From Ereboglobus sp. (GTDB taxonomy: Bacteria > Verrucomicrobiota > Verrucomicrobiia > Opitutales > Opitutaceae): DNA of 64,000 bases. The translations under genes were made by a program, and so were the position numbers. The notes under the pieces are model-generated. The model saw nothing but the letters and a program-made list of their open reading frames with translations. It was not told the DNA's origin and made no database searches. The stretch is taken from positions 26,001-90,000 of the forward strand of contig JARKRC010000045.1 in the NCBI GenBank assembly GCA_029974595.1. The letters are read 5' to 3'. Shown one piece after another: positions 16,704 through 24,143 of this stretch. How positions within the stretch are numbered: position 1 is the stretch's first letter; each line of letters starts with the position of its first letter.

Positions 16704-17879
16704 ATGTCCTCCGCCAATCCGCAGCCGTTTCTCCCTTTCACGCGCCCGGCCATCGACGACGAAACCATCGCAGGCGTCGCCGAAGTCCTCCGCTCCGGCT
16801 GGATCACCTCCGGCCCGCAGGTAAAGGCCTTCGAGGCCGCGCTCTCGCAGCTCTTCGGAGGCCGTCCCGTGCGCGCCTTCAACTCCGGCACCTGCACGAT
16901 GGAAATCGCGCTCCGCATCGCCGGCATCGGCGCAAATGCGGGCGGCTCTGCCACCGATGAGGTCATCACTTCGCCGCTCACCTGGGTCGCGACGAGCAAT
17001 GTCATCCTCGAAACCGGCGCGCGTCCCGTCTTTGCGGACATCGACCCCGTCACGCGCAACATCGACCTTGCAAAAGCCGAGGCCGCCATCACGCCGCGCA
17101 CCAAGGCGATCATCCCCGTTGACCTCGCCGGCCTGCCCGTCGACCGCGACCGCCTCCATGCCCTTGCGAAAAAACACAATCTCCGCGTCATCGAGGACGC
17201 CGCGCAAGCGATGGGCAGCACATGGCGCGGGCACCTCATCGGCTCGAAAGCCGCGAGCAACGATTTCGCCTCATTCAGTTTTCATCCCAACAAAAACATA
17301 ACTTCCATCGAGGGCGGCTGCCTCGTCCTCAACGACGAGCGCGAGGCCCGGCTCGCCGAGCAATACCGCCTGCAAGGCGTGATCCGCACCGGCTTCGACG
17401 GCATGGATGTCGAGGTGCTCGGCGGAAAGTTCAACCTCACCGACATCGCCGCCCGCGTCGGCCTCGGCCAGCTAAAACACCTCGACGCCTTCAACACCGC
17501 GCGCCGCGAGCTCGCGCGCCGCTACTTCGAGTTGTTTGACACGCCCGCCGCGCGCGCCCGCAACCTCGGCCTGCCCGTCGCCGATTTCGAGAACAGCAAC
17601 TGGCACATGTTCCAAGTCGTGCTCCCCGAGGGTCCCCGCTGTCTCTCTCGCGCGCAAGTCATGGGAAAAATGCACGCCGCCGGCATCGCGACCGGCGTCC
17701 ACTATCCGCCGATCCACCTCTTCTCCCTGTATCGCGACCTGGGTTGGAAGCCCGGTGATTTTCCCAACGCCGAGCGCGTGGGCCGCGCCATCCTCACGCT
17801 CCCGCTCTTCCCCGCGATGACGCCCGCCGATGTCGAGCGCGTCGTGAAAACCCTTACGGAAATTCTTCAGAAAAATTAA
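16704..17879 (+). CDS. arnB: UDP-4-amino-4-deoxy-L-arabinose aminotransferase
   Basis: PLP-dependent aminotransferase of the DegT/DnrJ/EryC1 family that converts UDP-4-keto-pentose to UDP-L-Ara4N in the cytoplasm. Family landmarks are GWITSGPQVKAFE, the PLP-phosphate-binding FNSGTCTMEIAL, VITSPLTWVAT, EDAAQAMGS and the Schiff-base lysine Lys197 in SFHPNKNITSIEGG. It has 391 residues. The ATG at 16704 is preferred over an in-frame TTG two codons earlier. It lies 24 bases after arnT and seven bases before arnC. Confidence 0.9.
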   Translation: MSSANPQPFLPFTRPAIDDETIAGVAEVLRSGWITSGPQVKAFEAALSQLFGGRPVRAFNSGTCTMEIALRIAGIGANAGGSATDEVITSPLTWVATSNVILETGARPVFADIDPVTRNIDLAKAEAAITPRTKAIIPVDLAGLPVDRDRLHALAKKHNLRVIEDAAQAMGSTWRGHLIGSKAASNDFASFSFHPNKNITSIEGGCLVLNDEREARLAEQYRLQGVIRTGFDGMDVEVLGGKFNLTDIAARVGLGQLKHLDAFNTARRELARRYFELFDTPAARARNLGLPVADFENSNWHMFQVVLPEGPRCLSRAQVMGKMHAAGIATGVHYPPIHLFSLYRDLGWKPGDFPNAERVGRAILTLPLFPAMTPADVERVVKTLTEILQKN

Positions 17880-17886
17880 ACCGCGA

Positions 17887-18930
17887 ATGAAAAGCAGCGC
17901 AGACGTTCCTGCCTGTGCGACTTTTCAAAAACCACATCGACCACCGATGAGCACCACCTCCAGTCTCACACACTCTCCTTTCGCGCCGGCCATCATCGAC
18001 GTTTCCGTTGTCATCCCCGTCTACAACGAACAGGGCAATCTGCCGCTCCTCTTCCAGCGCCTCTATCCCGTGCTCGACAACCTCGGGCGCAGCTACGAGG
18101 TCATTTTCACAAACGATGGCAGCGCTGACAGCTCGATCGAGCTTCTCACCGCGCAATTCAACGCGCGCCCCGATGTCACGCGCGTCATCGATTTCAATGG
18201 CAACTACGGGCAGCACATGGCGATCATGGCCGCGTTCGAGCGCGTGCGCGGCAAGGTTATCGTGACCCTCGACGCCGATCTGCAAAACCCGCCCGAGGAA
18301 ATCCCGAAACTCCTCGAAAAAACCGACGCCGGTTACGATTGCGTCGGCGGCGCGCGCCAGAACCGGCAGGACACGATTTTCCGGCGCTACGCATCGAAGC
18401 TTGTCAACTTTGTGCGCAAGCGCTCGACCAATATCGAAATGTCCGACCAAGGCTGCATGCTTCGCGCTTACAGCTGCGCCGTGGTCGAGGGGATCGTGCG
18501 CAGCGGCGCGATCAACACCTTCATTCCCGCGCTCGCCTACACGCTTGCGAAAAAACCGACCGAGGTTCCCGTCAGGCACGAGGAGCGGCACGCGGGCGTG
18601 TCGAATTATTCCATCGGAAAACTCATCCGCCTGAACTTCGACCTCATCACGGCGTTTACCATATCGCCGCTCCAGTGGTTCACGACCTTCGCGCTCGCCT
18701 GCTCCGGCGGCAGCCTTTTCCTCGTGCTCGTCCTCGCTTTCCGCCGCATCTTTCTCGGCGCCGAGGCCGAGGGCCTTTTCACGCTGTTCGGCGTTTTGTT
18801 CTTCCTGATAAGCGTCTGCATGGTCGGCATCGGCCTCATCGGGGAATACGTCGGAAGAACCTACCAGGTCGTCCGCGGACGGACGCGCTATCAGGTTAAC
18901 CGGGTGCTGGAGAAAGACGCACAGGAGTGA
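17887..18930 (+). CDS. arnC: Undecaprenyl-phosphate 4-deoxy-4-formamido-L-arabinose transferase
   Basis: GT2 enzyme that loads formylated L-Ara4N onto undecaprenyl phosphate at the cytoplasmic membrane face. It has the N-terminal catalytic domain (VSVVIPVYNEQGNLPLLFQRL, FTNDGSADSS, LDADLQNPPEEIP) and two C-terminal transmembrane helices (from about residue 255). It closely resembles ArnC through the FNGNYGQHMAIMAAFE and SDQGCMLRAYS segments. The frame opens at 17887; the ATG at 17947 would remove a 20-residue non-conserved leader and is an equally valid start. Immediately downstream lies an inverted-repeat cassette rather than arnA. Confidence 0.9.
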   Translation: MKSSADVPACATFQKPHRPPMSTTSSLTHSPFAPAIIDVSVVIPVYNEQGNLPLLFQRLYPVLDNLGRSYEVIFTNDGSADSSIELLTAQFNARPDVTRVIDFNGNYGQHMAIMAAFERVRGKVIVTLDADLQNPPEEIPKLLEKTDAGYDCVGGARQNRQDTIFRRYASKLVNFVRKRSTNIEMSDQGCMLRAYSCAVVEGIVRSGAINTFIPALAYTLAKKPTEVPVRHEERHAGVSNYSIGKLIRLNFDLITAFTISPLQWFTTFALACSGGSLFLVLVLAFRRIFLGAEAEGLFTLFGVLFFLISVCMVGIGLIGEYVGRTYQVVRGRTRYQVNRVLEKDAQE

Positions 18931-18931
18931 A

Positions 18932-19420
18932 AAATCCCAAATCCCAATTTCCAAATCCCAAATAAATCCCAAACTACAAACGACAAATTGCAAAAGGAGA
19001 ACCGATGAGCGAGAAACCCAATAACTTGGAGGAGCGCACCGCAGTTTTCGCCGAGGATGTGCGCGCGTTTGTCCGGAAATTGCCGCGCACGGTTTCCAAT
19101 ATTGAGGACGTGAAGCAGCTCGTGCGCGCATCGGGCTCGATAGCGGCAAATTGCATCGAGGCGAATGAATCGCTGAGCGCGAAAGACAAGCTCATGCGTT
19201 TCCGCATCAGCCGGAAGGAGGCGAAGGAAAGCGGTCTGTGGCTGCGCCTCGTGCATTTGGGCGACGACACGAAGCAGGCCGGACGCCGCGAGTTGTTGAT
19301 AAGGGAGTCCCGCGAACTGCGCTCCATCCTCTCCGCAATCATCACAAAATTGGAATGATTCCCCGCCGCATTTTGTAATTTGGAATTTATTTGGGATTTG
19401 GAAATTGGGATTTGGGATTT
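18932..19420 (+). mobile_element. Inverted-repeat-bounded cassette 1 (four-helix-bundle gene) inside the arn operon
   Basis: The left arm 18932-18980 and right arm 19372-19420 are inverted copies matching at 47 of 49 positions, built from AAATCCC/AATTTCC units. They enclose one gene (19005-19358). The left arm begins two bases after the arnC stop. The right arm ends 50 bases before the next arn gene, with a CA microsatellite (19421-19440) between. In RNA the arms would form a stem of about 49 bp. The architecture matches 23S rRNA intervening sequences, which carry the same protein family and are cut out by RNase III. No transposase is present. Confidence 0.75.
19005..19358 (+). CDS. Four-helix-bundle (23S rRNA intervening-sequence, S23-type) protein
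   Basis: A 117-residue all-helical cytoplasmic protein of the four-helix-bundle/S23 family: LVRASGSIAANCIEANESLSAKDKLMRFRISRKEAKESGLWLRLV is the family core. Known relatives are encoded inside 23S rRNA intervening sequences and in dispersed chromosomal copies. Their biochemical role is unresolved. The gene has a strong Shine-Dalgarno (AAGGAGA, about 6 bases before the ATG), unlike almost every neighbouring gene, which suggests an autonomous unit. It is oriented with the arn operon. Confidence 0.85.
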   Translation: MSEKPNNLEERTAVFAEDVRAFVRKLPRTVSNIEDVKQLVRASGSIAANCIEANESLSAKDKLMRFRISRKEAKESGLWLRLVHLGDDTKQAGRRELLIRESRELRSILSAIITKLE

Positions 19421-19470
19421 CAACACACACACACACACACGAGCCTCAAAACACACACTGACACAAAGAC

Positions 19471-20535
19471 ATGAAACCACGCATTCTCTTCCTCGGTTAT
19501 AGCGAAGTGGGCTACGAATGTCTCTCACTCCTGCTCTCGCGCGGCGACAATGTGGTCGCTCTCATCACGCACGAGGACAACCCCGCCGAAAAAATCTGGT
19601 TCAAGACACCTGCCGTCGCCATCAGCAAACACAATTCCGCAATCCGCAATCCGCATTCCGCATTCACCCCCATTCCGATTTTCACGCCCGCTTCCATAAA
19701 CACTCCCGAATGGATCGCGCGCATTCGCGATGAAATCCGCCCCGATCTGATTCTCTCGGTTTACTATCGCAACATGGTCGGCGCGCGCGTGCTCGAAATC
19801 CCCCGCCTCGGCGCGTTCAACATGCACGGCTCGCTTCTTCCCAAATATCGCGGACGCGCGCCCATCAACTGGGCTGTGCTTCATGGCGAGCCGCGCATCG
19901 GCATGACGCTCCACAAAATGGTCAAACGCGCCGACGCCGGCGACATCGTCGACCAGGAAGGCGTGGACATCGGCCCGCGCGACACCGCCGAGCAGGCTTT
20001 CCGCAAGGTCCTTCCCTGTGCGCGCGCGATCCTCGAGCGCCAGATCGACGCGCTTCTCGCCGGTATCGCGCGAGCCACGCCGCAAGACGAGTCGCAGGCC
20101 ACGTATTTCGGCGGACGCAAACCGGAGGACGGTCGTATCCACTGGTCAAATACAAGCGCGCGGATCTTCAATCTCATCCGCGCCGTCACCGATCCCTATC
20201 CGGGCGCGTTTGTTGATGTGCCCGTGAAACACGGGCAGGATGCCCGTGCCAATCAACCTTCGGGCGCCGTGCCGGCGACCGCCCGCCTCATGGTGTGGTG
20301 GGCCGAGCCCGATTCGCCCGCCGTGCAAGAAACCCTGTCAAACGACGCCCGCTCGCGCCCTCATGTCACGCCCATCGCCGCGACCGCCCCGCCCATTCCG
20401 CAGCGTCCCGCGCCCGGCGAAATCCTCTCGCTTACGCCGCTCGTCGTCGCCACCGCGGATGGCGCGCTCGAACTCACCCGCACCGAATGGCGCGGCGCGC
20501 CCGCAGCGCCGCTGCGCATCGGGCAAATCCTATAA
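19471..20535 (+). CDS. arnA: UDP-L-Ara4N formyltransferase (ArnA N-terminal domain as a separate gene)
   Basis: Transfers formyl from N10-formyl-THF to the 4-amino group of UDP-L-Ara4N. The formyltransferase fold shows the catalytic Asn117 and His119 in GAFNMHGSLLPKYRGRAPINW and Asp155 in MVKRADAGDIV. In E. coli this domain is fused to the UDP-glucuronate decarboxylase; here the two are separate adjacent genes. The product has 354 residues, about 50 more than the E. coli domain, partly because two dispersed repeats are translated in frame: 19633-19665 (residues 55-65, NSAIRNPHSAF) and 20230-20248 (residues about 254-260, HGQDARA). Both probably lie in surface loops. Confidence 0.88.
   Translation: MKPRILFLGYSEVGYECLSLLLSRGDNVVALITHEDNPAEKIWFKTPAVAISKHNSAIRNPHSAFTPIPIFTPASINTPEWIARIRDEIRPDLILSVYYRNMVGARVLEIPRLGAFNMHGSLLPKYRGRAPINWAVLHGEPRIGMTLHKMVKRADAGDIVDQEGVDIGPRDTAEQAFRKVLPCARAILERQIDALLAGIARATPQDESQATYFGGRKPEDGRIHWSNTSARIFNLIRAVTDPYPGAFVDVPVKHGQDARANQPSGAVPATARLMVWWAEPDSPAVQETLSNDARSRPHVTPIAATAPPIPQRPAPGEILSLTPLVVATADGALELTRTEWRGAPAAPLRIGQIL
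19633..19665 (+). repeat. TCCGCAATCCGCATTCC low-complexity repeat inside arnA formyltransferase
   Basis: Tandem ATTCCGC/AATCCGC units, 33 bases, translated as NSAIRNPHSAF. Related units occur between sufE and tatD (28041-28072) and inside the FAD oxidoreductase gene (59248-59331). The length is a multiple of three, so the frame is kept. Confidence 0.75.
20230..20248 (+). repeat. CACGGGCAGGATGCCCGTG palindrome inside arnA formyltransferase
   Basis: A REP-like palindrome identical but for one base to 1267-1285. It is read in frame as HGQDARA within a segment with no counterpart in E. coli ArnA. Confidence 0.75.
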
Positions 20536-20605
20536 CAAGCTCGCACATCCCCGCGCCGCCTGCTTCACTTCTTAATTCTTAATTCCTACTTTCCACTTTT
20601 CACCC

Positions 20606-21646
20606 ATGCCACTCAAAGTCCTCATCCTCGGAGCCAACGGCTTCATCGGAAGCTGCCTCACTGCTGCGATCCTCCAGCAAAAAGACTGGGAGGTTTACGG
20701 CATGGACGTCGGCTCAAACAAACTCATCGGCAGCCTCGGCAATCCGCGTTTCAAATTCGTCGAGGGTGACATCACCATCAATCGCGAGTGGATCGAGTAT
20801 CATGTGAAAAAATGCGACGTCGTCATCCCGCTCGTCGCCATCGCCAATCCCAAACAATACGTCCTCGCGCCCCTGCGCGTCTTCGAACTCGATTTCGAAG
20901 CCAACCTCGAAATCGTCCGCAAATGCGTAAAATACAAAAAGCGCGTTCTCTTCCCCTCGACCTCGGAGGTTTACGGCATGAGCCCCGACGCCGTTCTCGA
21001 CGAGACGACGACAAACACCGTTTACGGCCCCATCGACAAACAACGCTGGATTTACGCCTGCTCGAAGCAACTCCTCGACCGCGTCATTTACGCCTACGGC
21101 ATCCACGAGAATCTCGACTACACGCTCTTCCGCCCCTTCAACTGGATCGGCCCGAAACTCGACAACGTTTTCGAGGCGAAGGAAGGCAGCTCACGCCTTT
21201 TCACGCAGTTCATCAGCAACGTGATTTTCAAAAAGCCGCTGCAGCTCGTCGATGGCGGCGCGCAGAGCCGCTCATTCACCTACATCGACGACGGCGTGGA
21301 CTGCCTGATGCGCATCATTGAAAACAAGGACGGCGCCGCCTCGCGCCGCATCTTCAACATCGGCAACCCGGCGAACAACGTCAGCGTCGCCGAGCTCGCA
21401 AAAATCGTCATCGAGATTTTCCGCGAATATCCCTCGTGGCGCGAACACGCCGAGCAGGCAAAAGTCGAGGTCGTTTCGTCGGGCGAATATTTCGGCAAAC
21501 ATTATCAGGACATCCACACGCGCGTCCCCTCGATCAAGGCCGCGCAGGAAGCCCTCGGCTGGACGCCCAAGACCGACCTCCGCACCGCCATCCGCCTCAC
21601 GCTCGACTACCACCTCGCGCAAAAAGAGCATGACCTCATCGCGTAA
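20606..21646 (+). CDS. UDP-glucuronate oxidative decarboxylase (ArnA C-terminal domain as a separate gene)
   Basis: NAD-dependent SDR that oxidises and decarboxylates UDP-glucuronate to UDP-4-keto-pentose, the first committed step to L-Ara4N. The 346-residue product has the glycine motif GANGFIG, the ArnA-type Ser-Glu pair in FPSTSEVYGM, Tyr/Lys in RWIYACSKQLLDR, RPFNWIGPKLDN and the Arg of DIHTRVPSIKAA, which corresponds to the proton-donor arginine of ArnA. These favour ArnA over UDP-xylose synthase. It sits 70 bases after the formyltransferase and 44 before arnD. The short upstream gap contains a TTCTTAATTCTTAATTCC low-complexity repeat. Confidence 0.88.
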   Translation: MPLKVLILGANGFIGSCLTAAILQQKDWEVYGMDVGSNKLIGSLGNPRFKFVEGDITINREWIEYHVKKCDVVIPLVAIANPKQYVLAPLRVFELDFEANLEIVRKCVKYKKRVLFPSTSEVYGMSPDAVLDETTTNTVYGPIDKQRWIYACSKQLLDRVIYAYGIHENLDYTLFRPFNWIGPKLDNVFEAKEGSSRLFTQFISNVIFKKPLQLVDGGAQSRSFTYIDDGVDCLMRIIENKDGAASRRIFNIGNPANNVSVAELAKIVIEIFREYPSWREHAEQAKVEVVSSGEYFGKHYQDIHTRVPSIKAAQEALGWTPKTDLRTAIRLTLDYHLAQKEHDLIA

Positions 21647-21690
21647 GGCATCGCGGGGCAAATCGACGGGAGGGAAAATCGCGAAAGCAC

Positions 21691-22596
21691 ATGCCCAGAC
21701 TCGCCCTTAAAATCGACATCGATACGGAGCGCGGCACGCGCGTCGGTACGCCGGCGCTTGTGGCATTGCTGCGCGAGTTCGGCATTCCGGCGTGTTTTCT
21801 TTTTTCGCTCGGGCCGGACAACACCGGCAAGGCCATCCGGCGTGTGTTTCGTCCCGGATTTTTCAAGAAAGTAAGCCGCACCTCCGTCGTGAGCATGTAT
21901 GGCGTACGCACGCTGCTCAACGGCACGCTCCTGCCCGCGCCGCATATCGGGCGCAAACACGCCGGCATCATGCGTGCCGTGCGCGACGCCGGTTTCGAGA
22001 CGGGCATCCACTGCAACGACCATTTCCGCTGGCAGGATTACGTGCGCGCCATGCCGCTCGAAGACGTCCGCGCCGAATTCTCCGCTGCGTTCTCCGAATA
22101 CCAGCGCATCTTCGGCACGCGTGCGCTCACCGCCGGCGCGCCCGGCTGGCAGACCTCTGCAAACGCGCGCCAGGTTTACGACGAGGCGGATCTGCTCTAC
22201 TCAAGCGATACGCGCGGCGGCGCGCCGTTTTTCCCGCGCATCGACGGGCGTGTTTTTTCGACGCTCGAAATTCCAAGCACGCTGCCGACCTTCGACGAGC
22301 TTCTCGGACGCCCCGAATACCCCGACGACAAAATCGTGGCGCACTATTTGAGCCTGTTGCGCGAGGATGCGCTGAATGTTTTCACGCTGCACGCCGAGAT
22401 CGAGGGCATGATGAAGCTGCCGCTTTTCCGCGCACTGCTCGAAGCCTGCCGCGCGGCGGGTGTGGAGTTTGTACGTCTCGATGCGTGCGCGCGCGAATTG
22501 CTTCAAAATCGCGGTGCGATTCCCGTGCGCGACATTGTCATGGCCGAAATCGACGGACGCTCGGGACTGGTGGCGACCGAAGGCACCTTGAGCTAA
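21691..22596 (+). CDS. arnD: 4-deoxy-4-formamido-L-arabinose-phosphoundecaprenol deformylase
   Basis: Polysaccharide-deacetylase-fold enzyme that removes the formyl group from undecaprenyl-phosphate-Ara4FN before transfer. Conserved ArnD features are the N-terminal metal-site LKIDIDTERGTRVGTP, FSLGPDNTGKAIRRVFRPGF, GIHCNDHFRWQ (where E. coli has LHAWDHHAWQ), YSSDTRGGAPFFP, and the late TLHAEIEG. The length of 301 equals the E. coli enzyme. It is the last gene of the arn operon. No arnE/arnF flippase genes or ugd are seen in the window, so transport of the lipid donor must rely on genes elsewhere. Confidence 0.9.
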   Translation: MPRLALKIDIDTERGTRVGTPALVALLREFGIPACFLFSLGPDNTGKAIRRVFRPGFFKKVSRTSVVSMYGVRTLLNGTLLPAPHIGRKHAGIMRAVRDAGFETGIHCNDHFRWQDYVRAMPLEDVRAEFSAAFSEYQRIFGTRALTAGAPGWQTSANARQVYDEADLLYSSDTRGGAPFFPRIDGRVFSTLEIPSTLPTFDELLGRPEYPDDKIVAHYLSLLREDALNVFTLHAEIEGMMKLPLFRALLEACRAAGVEFVRLDACARELLQNRGAIPVRDIVMAEIDGRSGLVATEGTLS

Positions 22597-22637
22597 GTGG
22601 GACAAGGACGACTGCGAATTAGGGAGTTTCTTCGAAC

Positions 22638-22799
22638 AACGCGTGCGGCAGGGAGCGGCGTGCCTCTGGCCGCCGGACGCGACGAAGTCGCGCCTTTCGC
22701 GTGGAAACGGACATTTTATCGCGTGTTTGTCGTTTGTTTTTTGGCGAGGCTTCGCCTCGTCCGGCGGCTGGAAAGCCGCCGCTCCCTGTCGCACGCGTT
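22638..22799. repeat. Inverted pair of an ACGCGTGCGACAGGGAGCGGC repeat element, locus 1
   Basis: The left copy 22638-22694 and right copy 22743-22799 are divergent inverted copies of a roughly 57-base element. It starts AACGCGTGCGrCAGGGAGCGGC, contains a GGCGGCTTTCCAGCCGCC-type hairpin and ends in a GACGAGGCGAAGCCTCGCC-type hairpin. Further copies lie at 44241-44297 and 61693-61832. The pair could fold into a long cruciform and may serve as a bidirectional terminator for arnD and purC. Confidence 0.75.
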
Positions 22800-22831
22800 A
22801 TTTTGATTACGACGAGGCTACGGCTGATATC

Positions 22832-22848
22832 GTAACGTAATACGTTAC
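22832..22848. promoter_or_regulatory. 17-bp palindrome GTAACGTAATACGTTAC
   Basis: Perfect inverted repeat (8-bp arms, single central base). An identical arm pair occurs 88 bases away with the central base changed. Dimeric transcription factors bind such sites, but no promoter or regulator gene is adjacent, so the role is unknown. Confidence 0.5.
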
Positions 22849-22919
22849 AATCAAAAAACCGATGATAAAGCGTAAATAATGCGGAGAAAGAGTAGGAAAG
22901 CGGAGGAAAAACGGTCATT

Positions 22920-22936
22920 GTAACGTATTACGTTAC
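22920..22936. promoter_or_regulatory. 17-bp palindrome GTAACGTATTACGTTAC
   Basis: Second member of the pair, flanked by TT...AA-like context (TTGTAACG...CGTTACAA), extending the symmetry by two bases on each side. Confidence 0.5.
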
Positions 22937-23019
22937 AAGCGTCGGATTGAAAGCGGATTGAAAATGCCGGGTTGCGGTTTGGCGCGGGGGACGGGCTTTC
23001 GTTTTCGCTTCGGGGGATT

Positions 23020-23937
23020 TTATCCGATCAGGTTTTTCAACGCCGCCAGGTATTTCGCGCGTGTGTCGGCGATTACGTTTTCGGGCAGGCGCGGCGCGGG
23101 CGGCTTTTGATCCCAGTTGATCGCGAGGAGGTGGTCGCGCACGAATTGCTTGTCGTAGCTCGGGGGCGATTGATCCGGAGCGTAGCTTTCGGCGGGCCAG
23201 TAGCGCGAGGAATCGGGCGTGAGCACTTCGTCGATGATGAACAGCTTGCCGTCGGCGTCGGTGCCGAATTCAAACTTCGTGTCGGCCAGGATCATGCCCG
23301 CCTGCTTTGCGCGGTCGTGGCCGAGTTTGTAGAGTGCGAGGCTGGCGGCCTTCACTTTTTCGTAGAGGGCGGCCCCGACCGCGGCCGCGCCCTGCTCGTC
23401 GTTGATCGGCTCGTCGTGCTGGCCTTTGGGGGCCTTTGTCGTCGGGGTGAAAATGGGCTCGGGGAGCTTGTCGGCCTGGCGCAAGCCGGCGGGCAGCTTG
23501 ATGCCGCACACATCGCCGGTTTTCTTGTAGGAGCTCCAGCCGCTGCCCACGAGATAGCCGCGCACCACGCATTCGATCGTGAGCGGCTTGAGTTTGCGGA
23601 CGATCATCGAGCGCAGTTGCAGGCCGCGGTCGTTGATGCCGCGGCGCGCGAACTCGCCCGCCTGGTCGGGGAGCAAGTGATTTGGGAGGATATTTGCCTT
23701 TTCGGCCTGTGCGAACCACCAGTTGCTGATTTGCGTGAGGATGACGCCCTTGCCGGGAATGCCGTCGGGCAGGATCACGTCGAAGGCCGAGAGCCTGTCG
23801 CTTGCGGCGATCAGCAGGGCGTCCCCAAGGTCAAAAATCTCGCGGACTTTTCCGGAGGCGATTTTCGGGAAGGAGAGGCCGTCGATCGAAGTGACGGCTT
23901 TTGCTGGCAGTGCGGCGGCGATTTCGGCGTAAGTCAT
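23020..23937 (-). CDS. purC: Phosphoribosylaminoimidazole-succinocarboxamide synthase
   Basis: ATP-dependent ligase joining CAIR and aspartate in purine synthesis, cytoplasmic. The 305-residue product has GKVREIFDLGDALLIAASDRLSAFDVILPDGIPGKG at the N-terminus, CVVRGYLVGSGWSSYKKTG and the C-terminal IIDEVLTPDSSRYWPAESY, all PurC signatures. Length fits the longer PurC type. The ATG at 23937 gives the usual start; the 38 upstream in-frame codons are not family-like. It is a single gene, convergent with the arn operon and divergent from the histidine kinase. Confidence 0.95.
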   Translation of the reverse strand: MTYAEIAAALPAKAVTSIDGLSFPKIASGKVREIFDLGDALLIAASDRLSAFDVILPDGIPGKGVILTQISNWWFAQAEKANILPNHLLPDQAGEFARRGINDRGLQLRSMIVRKLKPLTIECVVRGYLVGSGWSSYKKTGDVCGIKLPAGLRQADKLPEPIFTPTTKAPKGQHDEPINDEQGAAAVGAALYEKVKAASLALYKLGHDRAKQAGMILADTKFEFGTDADGKLFIIDEVLTPDSSRYWPAESYAPDQSPPSYDKQFVRDHLLAINWDQKPPAPRLPENVIADTRAKYLAALKNLIG

Positions 23938-24143
23938 GGCAGGAGGAAAAAGCGACCAGTGAGATGCGAAAAATGCAAAACAAAAGCCGGAAATAACCCG
24001 AGGCGTGATTTTCACTCCGCTCTTAAAACTGGCCATCACCAACCCTTGCAAAAATCATCCGATCCGGCAGCCTTCACCAATCATCACATCACAACGCGAC
24101 AAAACCCGACCCACTCCCGCCACCATTTGCCACCCAGGCGCCC

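Larger units (their letters stand above)
22597..23019. other. Gene-free convergent gap with repeats
   Basis: The 423 bases between arnD and purC hold no credible gene. They contain one inverted pair of a REP-like element (22638-22799) and two 17-bp perfect palindromes (22832-22848 and 22920-22936) separated by an AT-richer, purine-biased stretch. Because both flanking genes point into the gap, a promoter is not expected. Confidence 0.7.

Noticed and set aside
19421..19440. CA dinucleotide run suspected as CRISPR-like repeat
   Set aside because: It is a simple microsatellite with no spacers. It only separates cassette 1 from the next arn gene.
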